From an uncultured Duodenibacillus sp. (GTDB taxonomy: Bacteria; Pseudomonadota; Gammaproteobacteria; Burkholderiales; Burkholderiaceae_F): a stretch of 64,000 nucleotides of DNA. The DNA is taken from the NCBI GenBank assembly GCA_944390145.1, contig CALXOY010000027.1:1-64000 (forward strand), in the 5' to 3' direction. A program made the translations under genes and the position numbers. Position 1 is the first letter of the stretch. Every line of letters starts with the position of its first letter. Below are positions 7,450 to 16,582 of this stretch, piece after piece. Below the pieces are notes generated by a model. It saw nothing but the letters and a program-made list of their open reading frames with translations, was not told where the DNA came from and did no database searches.

Positions 7450-10098
7450 TCAAGCGGGAAGCTTGCTGCTCACTTCACAGACGCAGCCGCCAGCGGCAAA
7501 GCCGCCCGACTTGGTGGTCTGCAGGTGCAGGTACGGGTCGCCTGCGCCGATGTCGCGGTCGATGGTCAGCGTATTGACAGCGCCTCCCACATCCACCGGC
7601 ACGCGGTGCTTGGCCATCTTCCCGGTTCCCTTTTCGTCAAACCAGGCGTCAAAGAACTCCGTTTTGCTCGGCTGATACCAGGCGCCTTCGCCAATGGACA
7701 CCACGCCCGGCAGCTGCCGCACGGTGAGCTTTGCGGGAATCTTGATGCAGCCTGCCTCCGTGTAGACGTAGACCAGGTCTCCGTCCTTGATGCCGCGGGC
7801 CTTTGCGTCATCCGGATGCATCGTGACGGCGTGCGGCATCACGTCCTGGATCATCGTCGTGTTGTCAAAGGACGAGTGCGAGCGGTTGGGCATGTGCGGC
7901 GTCGTGTACTGCAGCGTGTAGGTTCTGCCCGAGGCGTGCCGGGTCTTTTCCAGAATGTCCTCGTAGCCGTCGGCAGGGCGCACGTACTGGGCGCGCGCAA
8001 CGCCTGACGCCAAACGCCCGCGGTGCGCAAGCCAGGGCGAGTAGAAGTTGATGCGGCCGGTGTCGGTTGGAAATTCGCCCGGGGCAAACTTCGCGGCGTC
8101 GATGACGCTTTTTTCCGGCGGCACCGGCAGCTGGAGGTTTGCCGTTTCGAGCATCTCTTCAAAGCTCGGCAGCTTCATCTCCGGATCGATCTTCTTGTAG
8201 GCTTCAGGAAGCTTTGCCCCCTTCCACTGCACGCGCATCACATCCGTGTCGCTCATGCCGTGGCGGCCCCAGTCAAGGCCCAGACGCTTGGCAATCATTT
8301 CGTTGATCGCAACGTCGGACTTGGCTTCGTACATGGGGCTCACAACGGCGTTCACGGCATTCATGTCGGTTTTGACGCGGCTGCCCGTGAAGAAGCTTTC
8401 TTCCAAGTGCGTGATCACCGGCAGCACGAGGTCGGAATAGCGGGCCGTCGTGCTCATGAAGCGCTCGTAGCTCACAACGTAGTCGAGCTTTTTCCAGGCA
8501 AGAATCTTCGGGTTGATCGACGAGCGCTGGTTGAAGGGATCGGCCGAGCCGCCGCCGCGCCAGACCATGTCGATTTCGATTTTGGCGTCCGGCCCCAGGT
8601 CAATGCCGTTGATGCCGAGAACGTCTGCGCGGATCTGCTCGGGCGTGCGGGAGTCCCGGCCGGTGAGAATTACTTGACTTTGCATGTACTGGGAGAAAAG
8701 CAAGGCGTTGTACTTCTTATCCTTGCACATTGCAGGCGCCTTCCCAAGGCTCATCTTCATGCCGTCCACGGGCGAGAGCGCGCCAATGCCGCCGCCCCGG
8801 ACGGTGACGTTGCCGGTCATCGCCGACAGGCACAGCAGCAGCCAGACGTGATACATGCCGTTTCCGGTGCGCTGCGCGCCGCCGCAGGTCCAGGTGGAAT
8901 GCAGGCATGCAGGCTTGGTTTTGGCGTAGGTCACGGCAAGCGCTTCGATGGTTTCAGCCGGAACGCCGGAAAGAAGCGCCGCCCAGCGCAAGACGCCCTC
9001 TTCTCCGCCATGCTCTTTGTTGAGTTCGTCGAGATATTCGACAAAGGACTGGCCCTTGGGCGTCGTAAAGCGGGTGCCCTTCCAGGGCTTGCCGGTGACG
9101 GGGTCTTTGGCAGGAGACTTGCTCACCACCGTGTCGCCCGGGAAAAATCCGAAGCAGTACTTGCGGATGTAGGCCTCATCATGCAGACCCCTGCGGTAGA
9201 TCGTGTTTGCCATGGCAGCCAGAATGGCGCTGTCGGTGCCCGGGCGCGTGGCGATCCAGGGCGTGATGCCGGGCGCGCCGGTCGCCATGGCGCCGACGGT
9301 TCCCGTATAGCGGGGGTCGACCACCACGATCGGGATGCCCTTTTCGCGGGCCTTCGTCATGATGAACGGCAGGTGCGGCGAGGTCGTCTGCGGGTCGGCG
9401 CCCCAGACAATGATGAACTTGGAGTTGAGCATGTCAATCGCCGGATGACCGTTCACGCCCTTTCCCAGGGCATTGAAAAGCGCATCCATCTCGTTGCCTG
9501 CCGAGTGGTGGCCCCAGTTGGAGACGTAGTGGCCCATGAAGGGCAGCGGGGTGCTGCCCACCTCCCAGATCGGGATGTAGCCCAGGTCCTTGGCACGGGC
9601 GCGCGCCTTTTCAATATGCTCGCAAGCCCGGTCGATCGCCTCATCCCAAGTGATGCGCTTAAATCCCGCCAGATTGCCTCGTTCAATGGTCTGCACAAGC
9701 GGGTACTTCAGGCGGTCGGGCGCATAAAGGCGCTTTCTTTCCGCGTAGCCTTTCATGCAGGCGCGGCGCTGCATCTTGCCGATCGACTCATCGGTTTTGG
9801 CTGCTTCGCAGCGCGGGATGTCGCCAGCGGAGGTGAGCGCCAGCAGCCGGCCGTTTTTGACGTGGGCCTTCAGCATGCACTGCCCGTGGCAGTGAATCTC
9901 ATGGTAGGTGTTCACAACCTTGACGGTTTTGTCGAGCATCTGCGCGGGCTTGGCTCCCAGCACCTCCAGATCCGTTGCGGCAAGCGCCTTGGCCCAAGGA
10001 CTCAACGAAGTGGCGGCCGCCGCTGCCGACGTCAACTTCAAAAATTGGCGGCGTGTGGCCATTGGAGCCGTGCGCTCCGAAAAAGCATTTTTTCCCAT
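7450..10098 (-). CDS. DmsA-like molybdopterin oxidoreductase, catalytic subunit
   Basis: Predicted 882 aa from the ATG at 10098, which has AGGAG 7 bases upstream; the longer GTG start at 10149 lacks one. A Tat signal (ATRRQFLKL, Arg 16-17) directs it to the periplasm. The order of domains follows DMSO-reductase family enzymes: cluster FS0, Mo-bis-MGD domains, and a C-terminal dinucleotide-binding cap (MHPDDAKARGIKDGD). The FS0 ligands are His66-x3-Cys70-x3-Cys74-x39-Cys114, with His where DmsA has its first Cys. The Mo-ligand region reads NWGHHSAGN, aligning with the DmsA NHYGDYS segment, so Ser199 is the likely ligand. This suggests an S-oxide or N-oxide reductase; the actual substrate cannot be read. 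Operon: catalytic subunit, ferredoxin subunit, chaperone. Confidence 0.85.
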   Translation of the reverse strand: MGKNAFSERTAPMATRRQFLKLTSAAAAATSLSPWAKALAATDLEVLGAKPAQMLDKTVKVVNTYHEIHCHGQCMLKAHVKNGRLLALTSAGDIPRCEAAKTDESIGKMQRRACMKGYAERKRLYAPDRLKYPLVQTIERGNLAGFKRITWDEAIDRACEHIEKARARAKDLGYIPIWEVGSTPLPFMGHYVSNWGHHSAGNEMDALFNALGKGVNGHPAIDMLNSKFIIVWGADPQTTSPHLPFIMTKAREKGIPIVVVDPRYTGTVGAMATGAPGITPWIATRPGTDSAILAAMANTIYRRGLHDEAYIRKYCFGFFPGDTVVSKSPAKDPVTGKPWKGTRFTTPKGQSFVEYLDELNKEHGGEEGVLRWAALLSGVPAETIEALAVTYAKTKPACLHSTWTCGGAQRTGNGMYHVWLLLCLSAMTGNVTVRGGGIGALSPVDGMKMSLGKAPAMCKDKKYNALLFSQYMQSQVILTGRDSRTPEQIRADVLGINGIDLGPDAKIEIDMVWRGGGSADPFNQRSSINPKILAWKKLDYVVSYERFMSTTARYSDLVLPVITHLEESFFTGSRVKTDMNAVNAVVSPMYEAKSDVAINEMIAKRLGLDWGRHGMSDTDVMRVQWKGAKLPEAYKKIDPEMKLPSFEEMLETANLQLPVPPEKSVIDAAKFAPGEFPTDTGRINFYSPWLAHRGRLASGVARAQYVRPADGYEDILEKTRHASGRTYTLQYTTPHMPNRSHSSFDNTTMIQDVMPHAVTMHPDDAKARGIKDGDLVYVYTEAGCIKIPAKLTVRQLPGVVSIGEGAWYQPSKTEFFDAWFDEKGTGKMAKHRVPVDVGGAVNTLTIDRDIGAGDPYLHLQTTKSGGFAAGGCVCEVSSKLPA

Positions 10099-10360
10099 GA
10101 GAGTCTCCTGAATGGGTTTACATACAAGCCGGCACGGGATCCTTTGCACGGATCCTCTTGTTTCGGCATGCGCCCATTCTGAAACCGGGATATGTTTTCA
10201 ACAACTGTCCCAAGGTGCAGTTATTCTCAAAAGGAATAGCGAGACAAACGGGTGCTTCAACCGGCGGATTTCACGGGAATATTCAATTTTTTAAGGATCA
10301 AAGCGCCTCTTGCGTGGCACAATGCCGGCCTAGTTTTTTAACTTTTGGGTTTATTGGACT

Positions 10361-11104
10361 ATGAAACACTCTTTGCGCGCTGCGGCAGCCCTCTGCCTGG
10401 CAGCATTTCTCGCTCAGGGCGCCTCGGCCGCCGACTACGCTCTTGGCGCCGGCGTTCACTTTGACAACCGGGAATACCGGGGTGTTGACATTGAAGTCAT
10501 TCCGGCGCCCATCATGCACGTGGAAACCGAGCACTTCTATCTGCACGGGCTTGAAGCGGGCGGCTATTTGATGAAGACCCCGCAGCACGCCGTCATGCTC
10601 GGCATCTCCTACATGCCGCTTTCCTTTGACGCCGACGACAGCGATGACCGCCGCATGAAGAAGCTCGATGACCGCGACGCGAGCGCCTTTGCCAACCTGA
10701 GCTACCGCTACACGGGGTGGGTGAGCGTCGGCGCCAAGCTCTCGGGCGACATCCTCGGGGAATCCAACGGCATCCTTGCCGACGTCAACGTCCTCAAGCG
10801 CTTTCAAATCCAGCGCCTCGGCATCACGCCCGTGATCGGCATGACCTGGTCGAACGCCAACTTCAACGACTACTACTACGGCATCTCGAGCGCCGAAGCC
10901 CGCCGCAGCGGCTTTAAGAAGTACGACGCCGACAGCTCGGTTGCGGGCTACTTCCGGCTTCTTGCCGACTACAGCTTCACCGACCACCTCTCGCTGTGGC
11001 TTGAGGGCTCGGTGACGGCGCTCGGCAGCGAAGTTAAGGACAGCCCGATGGTCGACAACAGCACCCGCATAGGCTTTGGAGGCGGCATCAACTGGCGCTT
11101 TTAA
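10361..11104 (+). CDS. mipA: MipA/OmpV-family outer-membrane protein
   Basis: Predicted 247 aa with a signal peptide (cleavage about ASA/ADY at residue 23-24). The mature part alternates aromatic and polar residues as in an outer-membrane beta-barrel and ends in Phe (INWRF), the usual C-terminal barrel signal. Motifs typical of MipA/OmpV, such as the N-terminal GAGVHFDNREYRGVD and the closing GFGGGINW, are present. Members act as barrels or scaffolds for murein enzymes; the role here is unknown. No clear Shine-Dalgarno precedes the ATG. Its 3' end overlaps a truncated HTH reading frame on the other strand by 17 bases. Confidence 0.8.
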   Translation: MKHSLRAAAALCLAAFLAQGASAADYALGAGVHFDNREYRGVDIEVIPAPIMHVETEHFYLHGLEAGGYLMKTPQHAVMLGISYMPLSFDADDSDDRRMKKLDDRDASAFANLSYRYTGWVSVGAKLSGDILGESNGILADVNVLKRFQIQRLGITPVIGMTWSNANFNDYYYGISSAEARRSGFKKYDADSSVAGYFRLLADYSFTDHLSLWLEGSVTALGSEVKDSPMVDNSTRIGFGGGINWRF

Positions 11105-11231
11105 TGAACCGCCGGTGGCCTCCCAGCGTGCGCTTGACGACGCCAAGAAGTCCCTTGTCCGCACAGCGTCGAACCGTGCTGGGACTCACCCCGTATCGCT
11201 TGGCAATAACGCCGATGGAGCACAGTGTCAT
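11088..11231 (-). pseudogene. N-terminal HTH remnant of an IS607-type serine recombinase
   Basis: A 47-codon frame with GGAGG 6 bases before its ATG encodes a MerR/IS607-like helix-turn-helix: SIGVIAKRYGVSPSTVRRC, then GLLGVVKRTLGGHRRF. The GVSPSTVRR...GGHRRF pattern is typical of the first domain of IS607-family transposase OrfA. The frame stops where it runs into the mipA 3' end, so the catalytic serine-recombinase domain is missing. It is most likely a deletion remnant; a tiny free-standing DNA-binding protein is the alternative, since the translation start is intact. Confidence 0.65.
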
Positions 11232-11334
11232 GGCATCCTCCGGTTGGAAAGATGCTCGTACTCCTCGTCATCAGTTTAGCGGTTACGGGTTTGGTCACAG
11301 CACGTTATGAGAGATTTGGGAGGTTTTTATCCAA

Positions 11335-14217
11335 CTAGTTAAAACCCCCGTTAAAGGCCGAGACCTTTTGCTTTCGGGCGGTGCCTTCGGCAACGTCCTT
11401 GAGCATTTCCAGCTGCTTTTTGAGCGCCGCAGTGAGCGCCAGGTATTCGTGTTCGCCAAGCGCAATGAAGTTGCCGCGCGCCTCGTCGAGCTTTCCCAGC
11501 ACTTCGCCGATTTTGAGCTTTGCGGCCGAGTCGATCATGAGCGCTCCGTCAAGCTCAAGCCACTGCCCCATGCGGTGCACGGAAAGCTTCAGATTGCCAA
11601 AGCCCGCGGAGGCGTGCGCCACGCGCAGCTTCTCTCCCTCAGGCCACTCAAGCTTCACAATGCCGGCAAGCGCTGTGTTTTCACGAATCGCGAGAAGCAT
11701 GTCCAGACAGCGCGCTGTCTCAAGCTCCCAGTGACCGGCCTGCGTGCGGCAGTCGTCAAAGTCGGACAAGGCGCCGAGAAGCGTCTGAAAGTTTCTTTTC
11801 TCCACCTTGAGATTGCGCTCGACCTGCACGTCCCCGCCCGCAGTGGCGACTGTGAGTGTGGCAAGTCCCCTGCCCGGTTCACAGGTCACGCGCGCCCCCT
11901 CGACGGGGTGGACGACCGCCGTCGCTTCAAAGGCGTTTTTGACTTCCTTTGAGTTTCTCATCTGCAGCGTGATGCAGGTGTCGGCCTGCTGACGCGCAAG
12001 CACCCCGGATTCGGCAAGCAGGCTGCTGGCGACAATCGCCTGGCCGCTCACGGCCTTGAGCACCTCTGTGAGCGGCTCCCTGGCCGCCTTCGGAAGACTG
12101 CGGATTTCATTGAGGTTTGCAAGCAGCACCTGCTGCTCGGGTGTGATTTCCGTCACGCCGATCATGCCGGGCTCAGACGTGTCGACGAAAAGCGAGGCAA
12201 AGGGATTCTCCTTGAGCTGTTCATCGATGTTGGTGGTGACGGCAAAGCCCTTGCTCGTGTCCTTCACCTCAATGCGAAGCGGCTGGGAGACGATCTGAAT
12301 GCGGGTCTTGCCCCCGTTTTTATCGTCATAGACAGCCGGATGTCCGATCAGCTCGCGGGTGACGCCGAAGCCGGAAAGAGAGGAGGGCCACCAGCGGTTT
12401 GTACTGATGGAGGTGCATTTCGCCGCCCGGCGGTCCTGATCGGTCATGCACGCCACATCCCCGGCGGCAAAGGTCTTGAGCGCGATTTTGCGTCCGAACG
12501 ACCAGTTGACGCCGTCTTTGGAGCGCTGCATGCACTGCGTGTAGCTGAGCGCATCAACGTCAACCAGATAGGCAACGCGCTCCTGAAGCGCCGCCTTCTT
12601 TGCCGCCTTGGACTTGGTTTTGGCGGAGGCTTCAAGGATGCGCTCAAGCGCCAGCTCCCACTTTTCGGTGACGCGCACCGAGGGCAGCAGATTCGCCATG
12701 CCGAGCTTTTCTCCCAGCGCGCGCGAAGCCGCCGAGGCGGGATCGAGCGCCAGCTCAAGGAGATGCTCCAACAGCGCACTTCCCTTGATGTCCTCGCGGA
12801 TGGTCGCGAGTTCCGTGCTGGTGGGCGAAAAAAGATGAAAGTTGATGGAGACAATGGCAAAAAGCGCCCGGTTCAAGCCCACGCGCGGTGTGAGAATATC
12901 CGTCGGCTCTTCGTCGTCATAGTAGAAGAACCAGTCGCTGTCACTCCTCCGCTTCCTTGGCTTGTCCGACTCGTGGAAAAGCTTGAAGTTGTAGGCTGCG
13001 GCATACCTCCCGCAGTCAACCAGCAGTCCGAGCCCGGCAAAAAGCGGCAGCCCCGCGTTGTAGTCGCTCAGAAGCCCGTCCATTTTGGCAAAGGCGGTAA
13101 GCGACCGCTTGGACATGCCCGAGGCCTTGTCGTTGTAAAGAGCTAGCCCGAAGAGAAAGTTTTCAAAGGAGCCGAGAAAAAGACGTCTGGACGAGCGATT
13201 CCTCGCACACTCAAGCTTTAAAGCGGCGCGCATGCGCTTGACCGCCTGCTGGTTGCGGCCGGCGAGCATCTCCTGCATCGCCGCAAGCAAAAGCCCCGCG
13301 CGGCCCTCGGGAACATAAAGGCGTTGTGCGGCCTCCTGCGGATGTCCGCTGTAGAGCACGCCGTGGTAGACCGCTTCGTCGTGCAGCTCCTTCCAAACGC
13401 CCGCTCCCGCCTCCACCATTTCCCTGGTTGTTTGCTCAAGCGCCTGCCAGGCTTCAGAAGGCAGCAGCTCATTGTCGGGCAGCCACACATATTCGGCAAA
13501 GGCCTGCGCCTCGAGCGGCCGCAGCGCCTTGAGGCCCCGCACCAGATCCGGATCAAAGGCAAGCGCAAAGCAGTAGGGGACCAGAAGCTCCGCAATCTCC
13601 TGTCTGCATTGAAGAACTTCGTATTCCTCTTCGTCCGTGTCCGCCGTGTTCAAGAAGTTCGGCTGTGCACCCACTTCATGGGCATTTCGAACCCTCTGCT
13701 GATCGTCCTGCGAAAGCTGCGCTTCGTCTTCGGGGGCAAAGGGCCCGCCAAAGCAGCGGATCAGGCGCAGCAGAAAGTCCGCAATGACTGCATAGCGCGT
13801 GGGAGGAAACTCGCGGTCGGTCGTCTTGGGAATCTTTTCAAGAATTTCAACCACGTGCCGCGGCGTCAGCGTCGTGATGATGGTCTTGAAGTCCTCCCGG
13901 CTCAGACGAACGTGAACGCCATAAGGGCGTCTGTCGCGCAAGATGGCGCGCTCAAAGACCGGGGTGGAGTTGACGATGTCGTTGGGAACAAGGCTGCGGT
14001 CTTCCCGATACTGGGCCATGACCTTCCTGGAAAGACCCGTATTGGCGGCAATCCCTTTGAGGTCGTACTCCGACCAGATGGAATTCGGACACACAAACGC
14101 CGCAAGCGCAAAAAGCAGCCGCTCGCTGGTGTCGGGAAAAAGGGAGGCAATCGGATACTTGATTTCACGTGGAGCTTGGGGTTTGACAAAGCGGCGGGGC
14201 ATGATTGAAAAAGTCAT
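11335..14217 (-). pseudogene. SNF2-type helicase gene lacking its ATPase part (960-codon N-terminal portion)
   Basis: A single open frame of 960 codons. Its last 150 residues have the pattern found just before the ATPase core of bacterial SNF2 helicases: LEWPEGEKLRV, then WLELDGALMID, KIGEVLGKLDEARGNFIALGEHEYLAL, LKKQLEML. In complete family members a further 450-500 residues with Walker A/B and helicase motifs follow; here the frame stops at AFNGGFN. No helicase motif exists in the remaining sequence. An IS607-type remnant lies 104 bases downstream on the same strand, so an insertion/deletion event is a plausible cause. The large N-terminal part is unassigned. It could still be expressed as a shortened protein. 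Confidence 0.6.
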
Positions 14218-14237
14218 TGAATTTGCTGCAAGGCGCT

Positions 14238-14918
14238 TTAAAGCGCAAAGCCTTCGATGACTGCACTTTTAGCCAGAGGCTTTAAAAGACGGGCGAACTG
14301 CTGTCTGTCGCCCACGGCAATCGGTCCGGTCCGGTCCGGTGCTGTACAGCTCGTGAAAGAAAGCGAATGCTGCGCGGGACAGATGCACAATTCCAATTTC
14401 GCCCGCATCGAACTTCTCAAAAACAGGAAGAGACGTACGCGTGGTGACTTCTTCGCCGTTTTCGTACTGTTTTTTCAGCGCTGGATCCGCGTTTGTCGTG
14501 ATGTCAAAGTGCGTTTTTCCCTCCGAGCCCCGAATGGTCAGGGGGATCTTCTTAACATTGATGCGCCTTTGCGGATCGGCAAGATCAAAGGTTGCGGGAT
14601 GATCGACGAGCGCACCGAAAACATAGTTGGCATCTAGATAAAACGGAGCATCAACCTCAACCGAGTAGCGCACCCGCCGGGCAATCTTGAAGTCAACCTC
14701 CGTCATGCACGACACAAGCTCCGCGGCAAAGGTTTTCCACGCAATCCGGCGTCCGAGCTTCCATGTGGCGCCGTTATCAGTCGATCGCTGCATTCTGAGC
14801 GACGCGACTTCAAGGCTTCCGTCAATAGATAGGCCACGCGTTCAAGCTTCCGGGAGCGGCTGGCTTTGACCGGCGGATCGGGCAGATTGGAAAAAAGACT
14901 CAAAGTGTATTGGTCCAT
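14238..14918 (-). pseudogene. Second, degenerate copy of the SNF2-associated region
   Basis: From an ATG at 14918 with AGGA upstream, the frame encodes RKLERVAYLL, shifts frame near 14820-14835, continues as MQRSTDNGATWKLGRRIAWKTFAAELVSCM, then shifts again at a GGTCC repeat (14321-14340) into GPIAVGDRQQFARLLKPLAKSAVIEG. Each block aligns with the 960-codon neighbour (ERVAYLVD, MQRSKDGVNWSFGRKIALKTFAAGDVACM, the LPKAAREPL region), in the same order. The large N-terminal region is missing, so this is an internally deleted, frameshifted paralogue in tandem, 20 bases before the next ATG. Confidence 0.65.
14321..14340. repeat. GGTCC pentanucleotide tandem tract
   Basis: Three full GGTCC units plus GGT in direct succession inside the frameshifted SNF2-like copy. 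The present copy number puts the two halves out of frame; one unit more (four) or two fewer (one) would join them in frame. Confidence 0.75.
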
Positions 14919-14958
14919 GCTTGTAGGTCCTGTTCTTGTCCGAGCTGAAGAAACCGCT

Positions 14959-15456
14959 TTATACAGCCTTTTCCCAGTATGTGACGTCAAGCCAGCGGCC
15001 GAACTTGCGGCCTGCCTGGGTGAAGGTGCCGATCAGGAGAAAGCCCAATTTGCGGTGCAGCGCAATGCTTGCCGTGTTTTCCGATGTGATGCACGAGTAG
15101 ACGCGGTGCGTCAGGGGATCCTCCTCGGCAAGCGCAAGGATCGACCGGGTGAGCCGCTCGCCGTAGCCGCGTCCGCGCGCGCTGCGATGCACGTAGACGG
15201 AAAGCTCGGTGCTTGAGGCATAGGCGTGCTTGGCTTTGAAGGTGGAAAGGCTCGCATAGCCCCAGACCGCCCCCTCGCACTCAAGCACGATCAACGGGTG
15301 GTTGCCTTGATTGTGTTCAAGAAGCCAAAGGCGGCGCTCGTCAAGCGTCAGCGGCTCGGTGTCAAAGGTTGCCGTGCCGTGCTCGACCTCGTCGTTGTAA
15401 ATCTCCAGCAGCCGCGGCAGGTCGGCTTCAACAGCCGTGCGGATGATCGGGCGCAT
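14959..15456 (-). CDS. GNAT N-acetyltransferase, phosphinothricin-acetyltransferase type
   Basis: Predicted 165 aa from the ATG at 15456, with AGGAGG 9 bases upstream. The fold is a complete GNAT domain: IIRTAVEADLPRLLEIYNDEV at the start, LSVYVHRSARGRGYGERL as the acetyl-CoA binding Q/R-x-x-G-x-G/A loop, and NTASIALHRKLGF near the end. The N-terminal TATFDTEPLTLDER is typical of the Pat/Bar-like subfamily, which acetylates small amines such as methionine sulfone or phosphinothricin. The natural substrate here is not evident. It lies 26 bases after the endonuclease I gene. Confidence 0.85.
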   Translation of the reverse strand: MRPIIRTAVEADLPRLLEIYNDEVEHGTATFDTEPLTLDERRLWLLEHNQGNHPLIVLECEGAVWGYASLSTFKAKHAYASSTELSVYVHRSARGRGYGERLTRSILALAEEDPLTHRVYSCITSENTASIALHRKLGFLLIGTFTQAGRKFGRWLDVTYWEKAV

Positions 15457-15482
15457 TGAAGGCTCCTCCTTCTGGCCGCAGG

Positions 15483-16232
15483 CTACGGCAGCCCGGCCTT
15501 GCGACAAGCTTCCTTCACAAAGCGGTTCGCGTTGCCCTGGATCTTCTCGATGCGCTCGGCTCTCAAGCATTCCCAAGCATCGACCGGGTGCTGTTTGTCC
15601 CAGGCGGCCATGAGTTTGGCCTGCGACGAAGACATCTTGTATTTCGGATAGGCATCCTGCATGTAGAGCATCGTGCGGGCGATCACCCCGCGCGTGTATT
15701 CAGGCGGCTCGACAGCGCGGCCGCTGATCTTCATCTGGCAGGTGCCAAAACTCGAGGGCACGCCCGGCAGCATCGTGTAGCGGTAGTTGGAGCGGGCGGC
15801 ATTGACGGCACCGATCGAGGGGTAAAGGTTGTAGAGATCGGCCTGCATGAGGCGGAACTCCTTATTGACCTTTTCTGCGCACGAGCGCCCCTTGAAGGGC
15901 TTGCCGTTGCTGCGCACGCATGCTTCGTCGCCCTCGCGCCACTCCACAAAGGCGCGCCCGAAGTTTTCGGCCGGCACGACGTGCTCCCACTCAACGCGCC
16001 TGGCGCGTTTTTCATGCTTTTCGGTGGTGAAGCCCTCAGGCAGCGTGATGTTCTTGCGGCTGTCGAAAACAGCATGGCAGTAGAAGGTTTCCCGATGATC
16101 GAAATAGACCTTCTGCTCAAGCGTTTTTTTTGCCTGGGAAAACGACTCGATGCGGGTGTTTCCCCCGGCGTGGGACAAGGCGGCGGCAAGGGCAAGGGAG
16201 GCCGCCGCTGCGGCAGTCACAATTTTGTGCAT
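15483..16232 (-). CDS. endA: Secreted endonuclease I family nuclease
   Basis: Predicted 249 aa from the ATG at 16232, preceded by AGGAT. Residues 1-22 form a signal peptide (MHKIVTAAAAASLALAAALSHA). The core motif RRVEWEHVVPAENFG contains the catalytic histidine of the beta-beta-alpha-metal nucleases EndA/Vvn, followed by DLYNLYPSIGAVNAARSN, another family block. The enzyme would cut DNA nonspecifically in the periplasm or outside the cell. Several cysteines suggest disulfides. It is divergent from fumarase and upstream of the GNAT gene. Confidence 0.88.
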   Translation of the reverse strand: MHKIVTAAAAASLALAAALSHAGGNTRIESFSQAKKTLEQKVYFDHRETFYCHAVFDSRKNITLPEGFTTEKHEKRARRVEWEHVVPAENFGRAFVEWREGDEACVRSNGKPFKGRSCAEKVNKEFRLMQADLYNLYPSIGAVNAARSNYRYTMLPGVPSSFGTCQMKISGRAVEPPEYTRGVIARTMLYMQDAYPKYKMSSSQAKLMAAWDKQHPVDAWECLRAERIEKIQGNANRFVKEACRKAGLP

Positions 16233-16582
16233 AAAGATCCTGATAAAGCAAACACAACAAGCCCGGCGCAGCCCGTCCGGCCGGTCCGGCGTCCGCACAG
16301 GCGCACCTTAGCAAAGTAAGCGGACAATCTCGAATACTACCCATTTCAGCATATACCTCATAAGGAGTAGGAGACAATCCCCATGCACAGCACGGCAGAC
16401 CGTGTATTTCTCTTGCATTCCTTTGACATTTGTAGGAAATCCTCTCTTGTCTTTACGCTTCCCCTTCAAAAGGCGTATCACTCTGGGAGTAGAATTTCTC
16501 GGATAGAGACCGGCGCTGCGCCTCCCCGACGCAGCGCCTCCGCTACTTTGATTTCAAAATAAATCAGGAGAGGATTACCAAA
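16233..16582. promoter_or_regulatory. Divergent intergenic region with a hairpin in the fumarase leader
   Basis: Between endA and fumarase. It includes TTGACA near 16422-16427 without a good -10 partner and, at 16512-16538, a perfect 9-bp inverted repeat (GGCGCTGCG with CGCAGCGCC, 9-nt loop) lying 44 bases before the fumarase ATG. The hairpin should form in the mRNA leader. No gene is seen here. Confidence 0.4.

Noticed and set aside
8023..10182. 719-codon open frame on the plus strand
   Set aside because: It lies antisense to the DmsA-like gene and has no family similarity; it results from GC-rich codons of the real gene.
13324..14208. 294-codon plus-strand frame in the SNF2-like region
   Set aside because: Antisense shadow; the minus strand carries the long frame with domain similarity.
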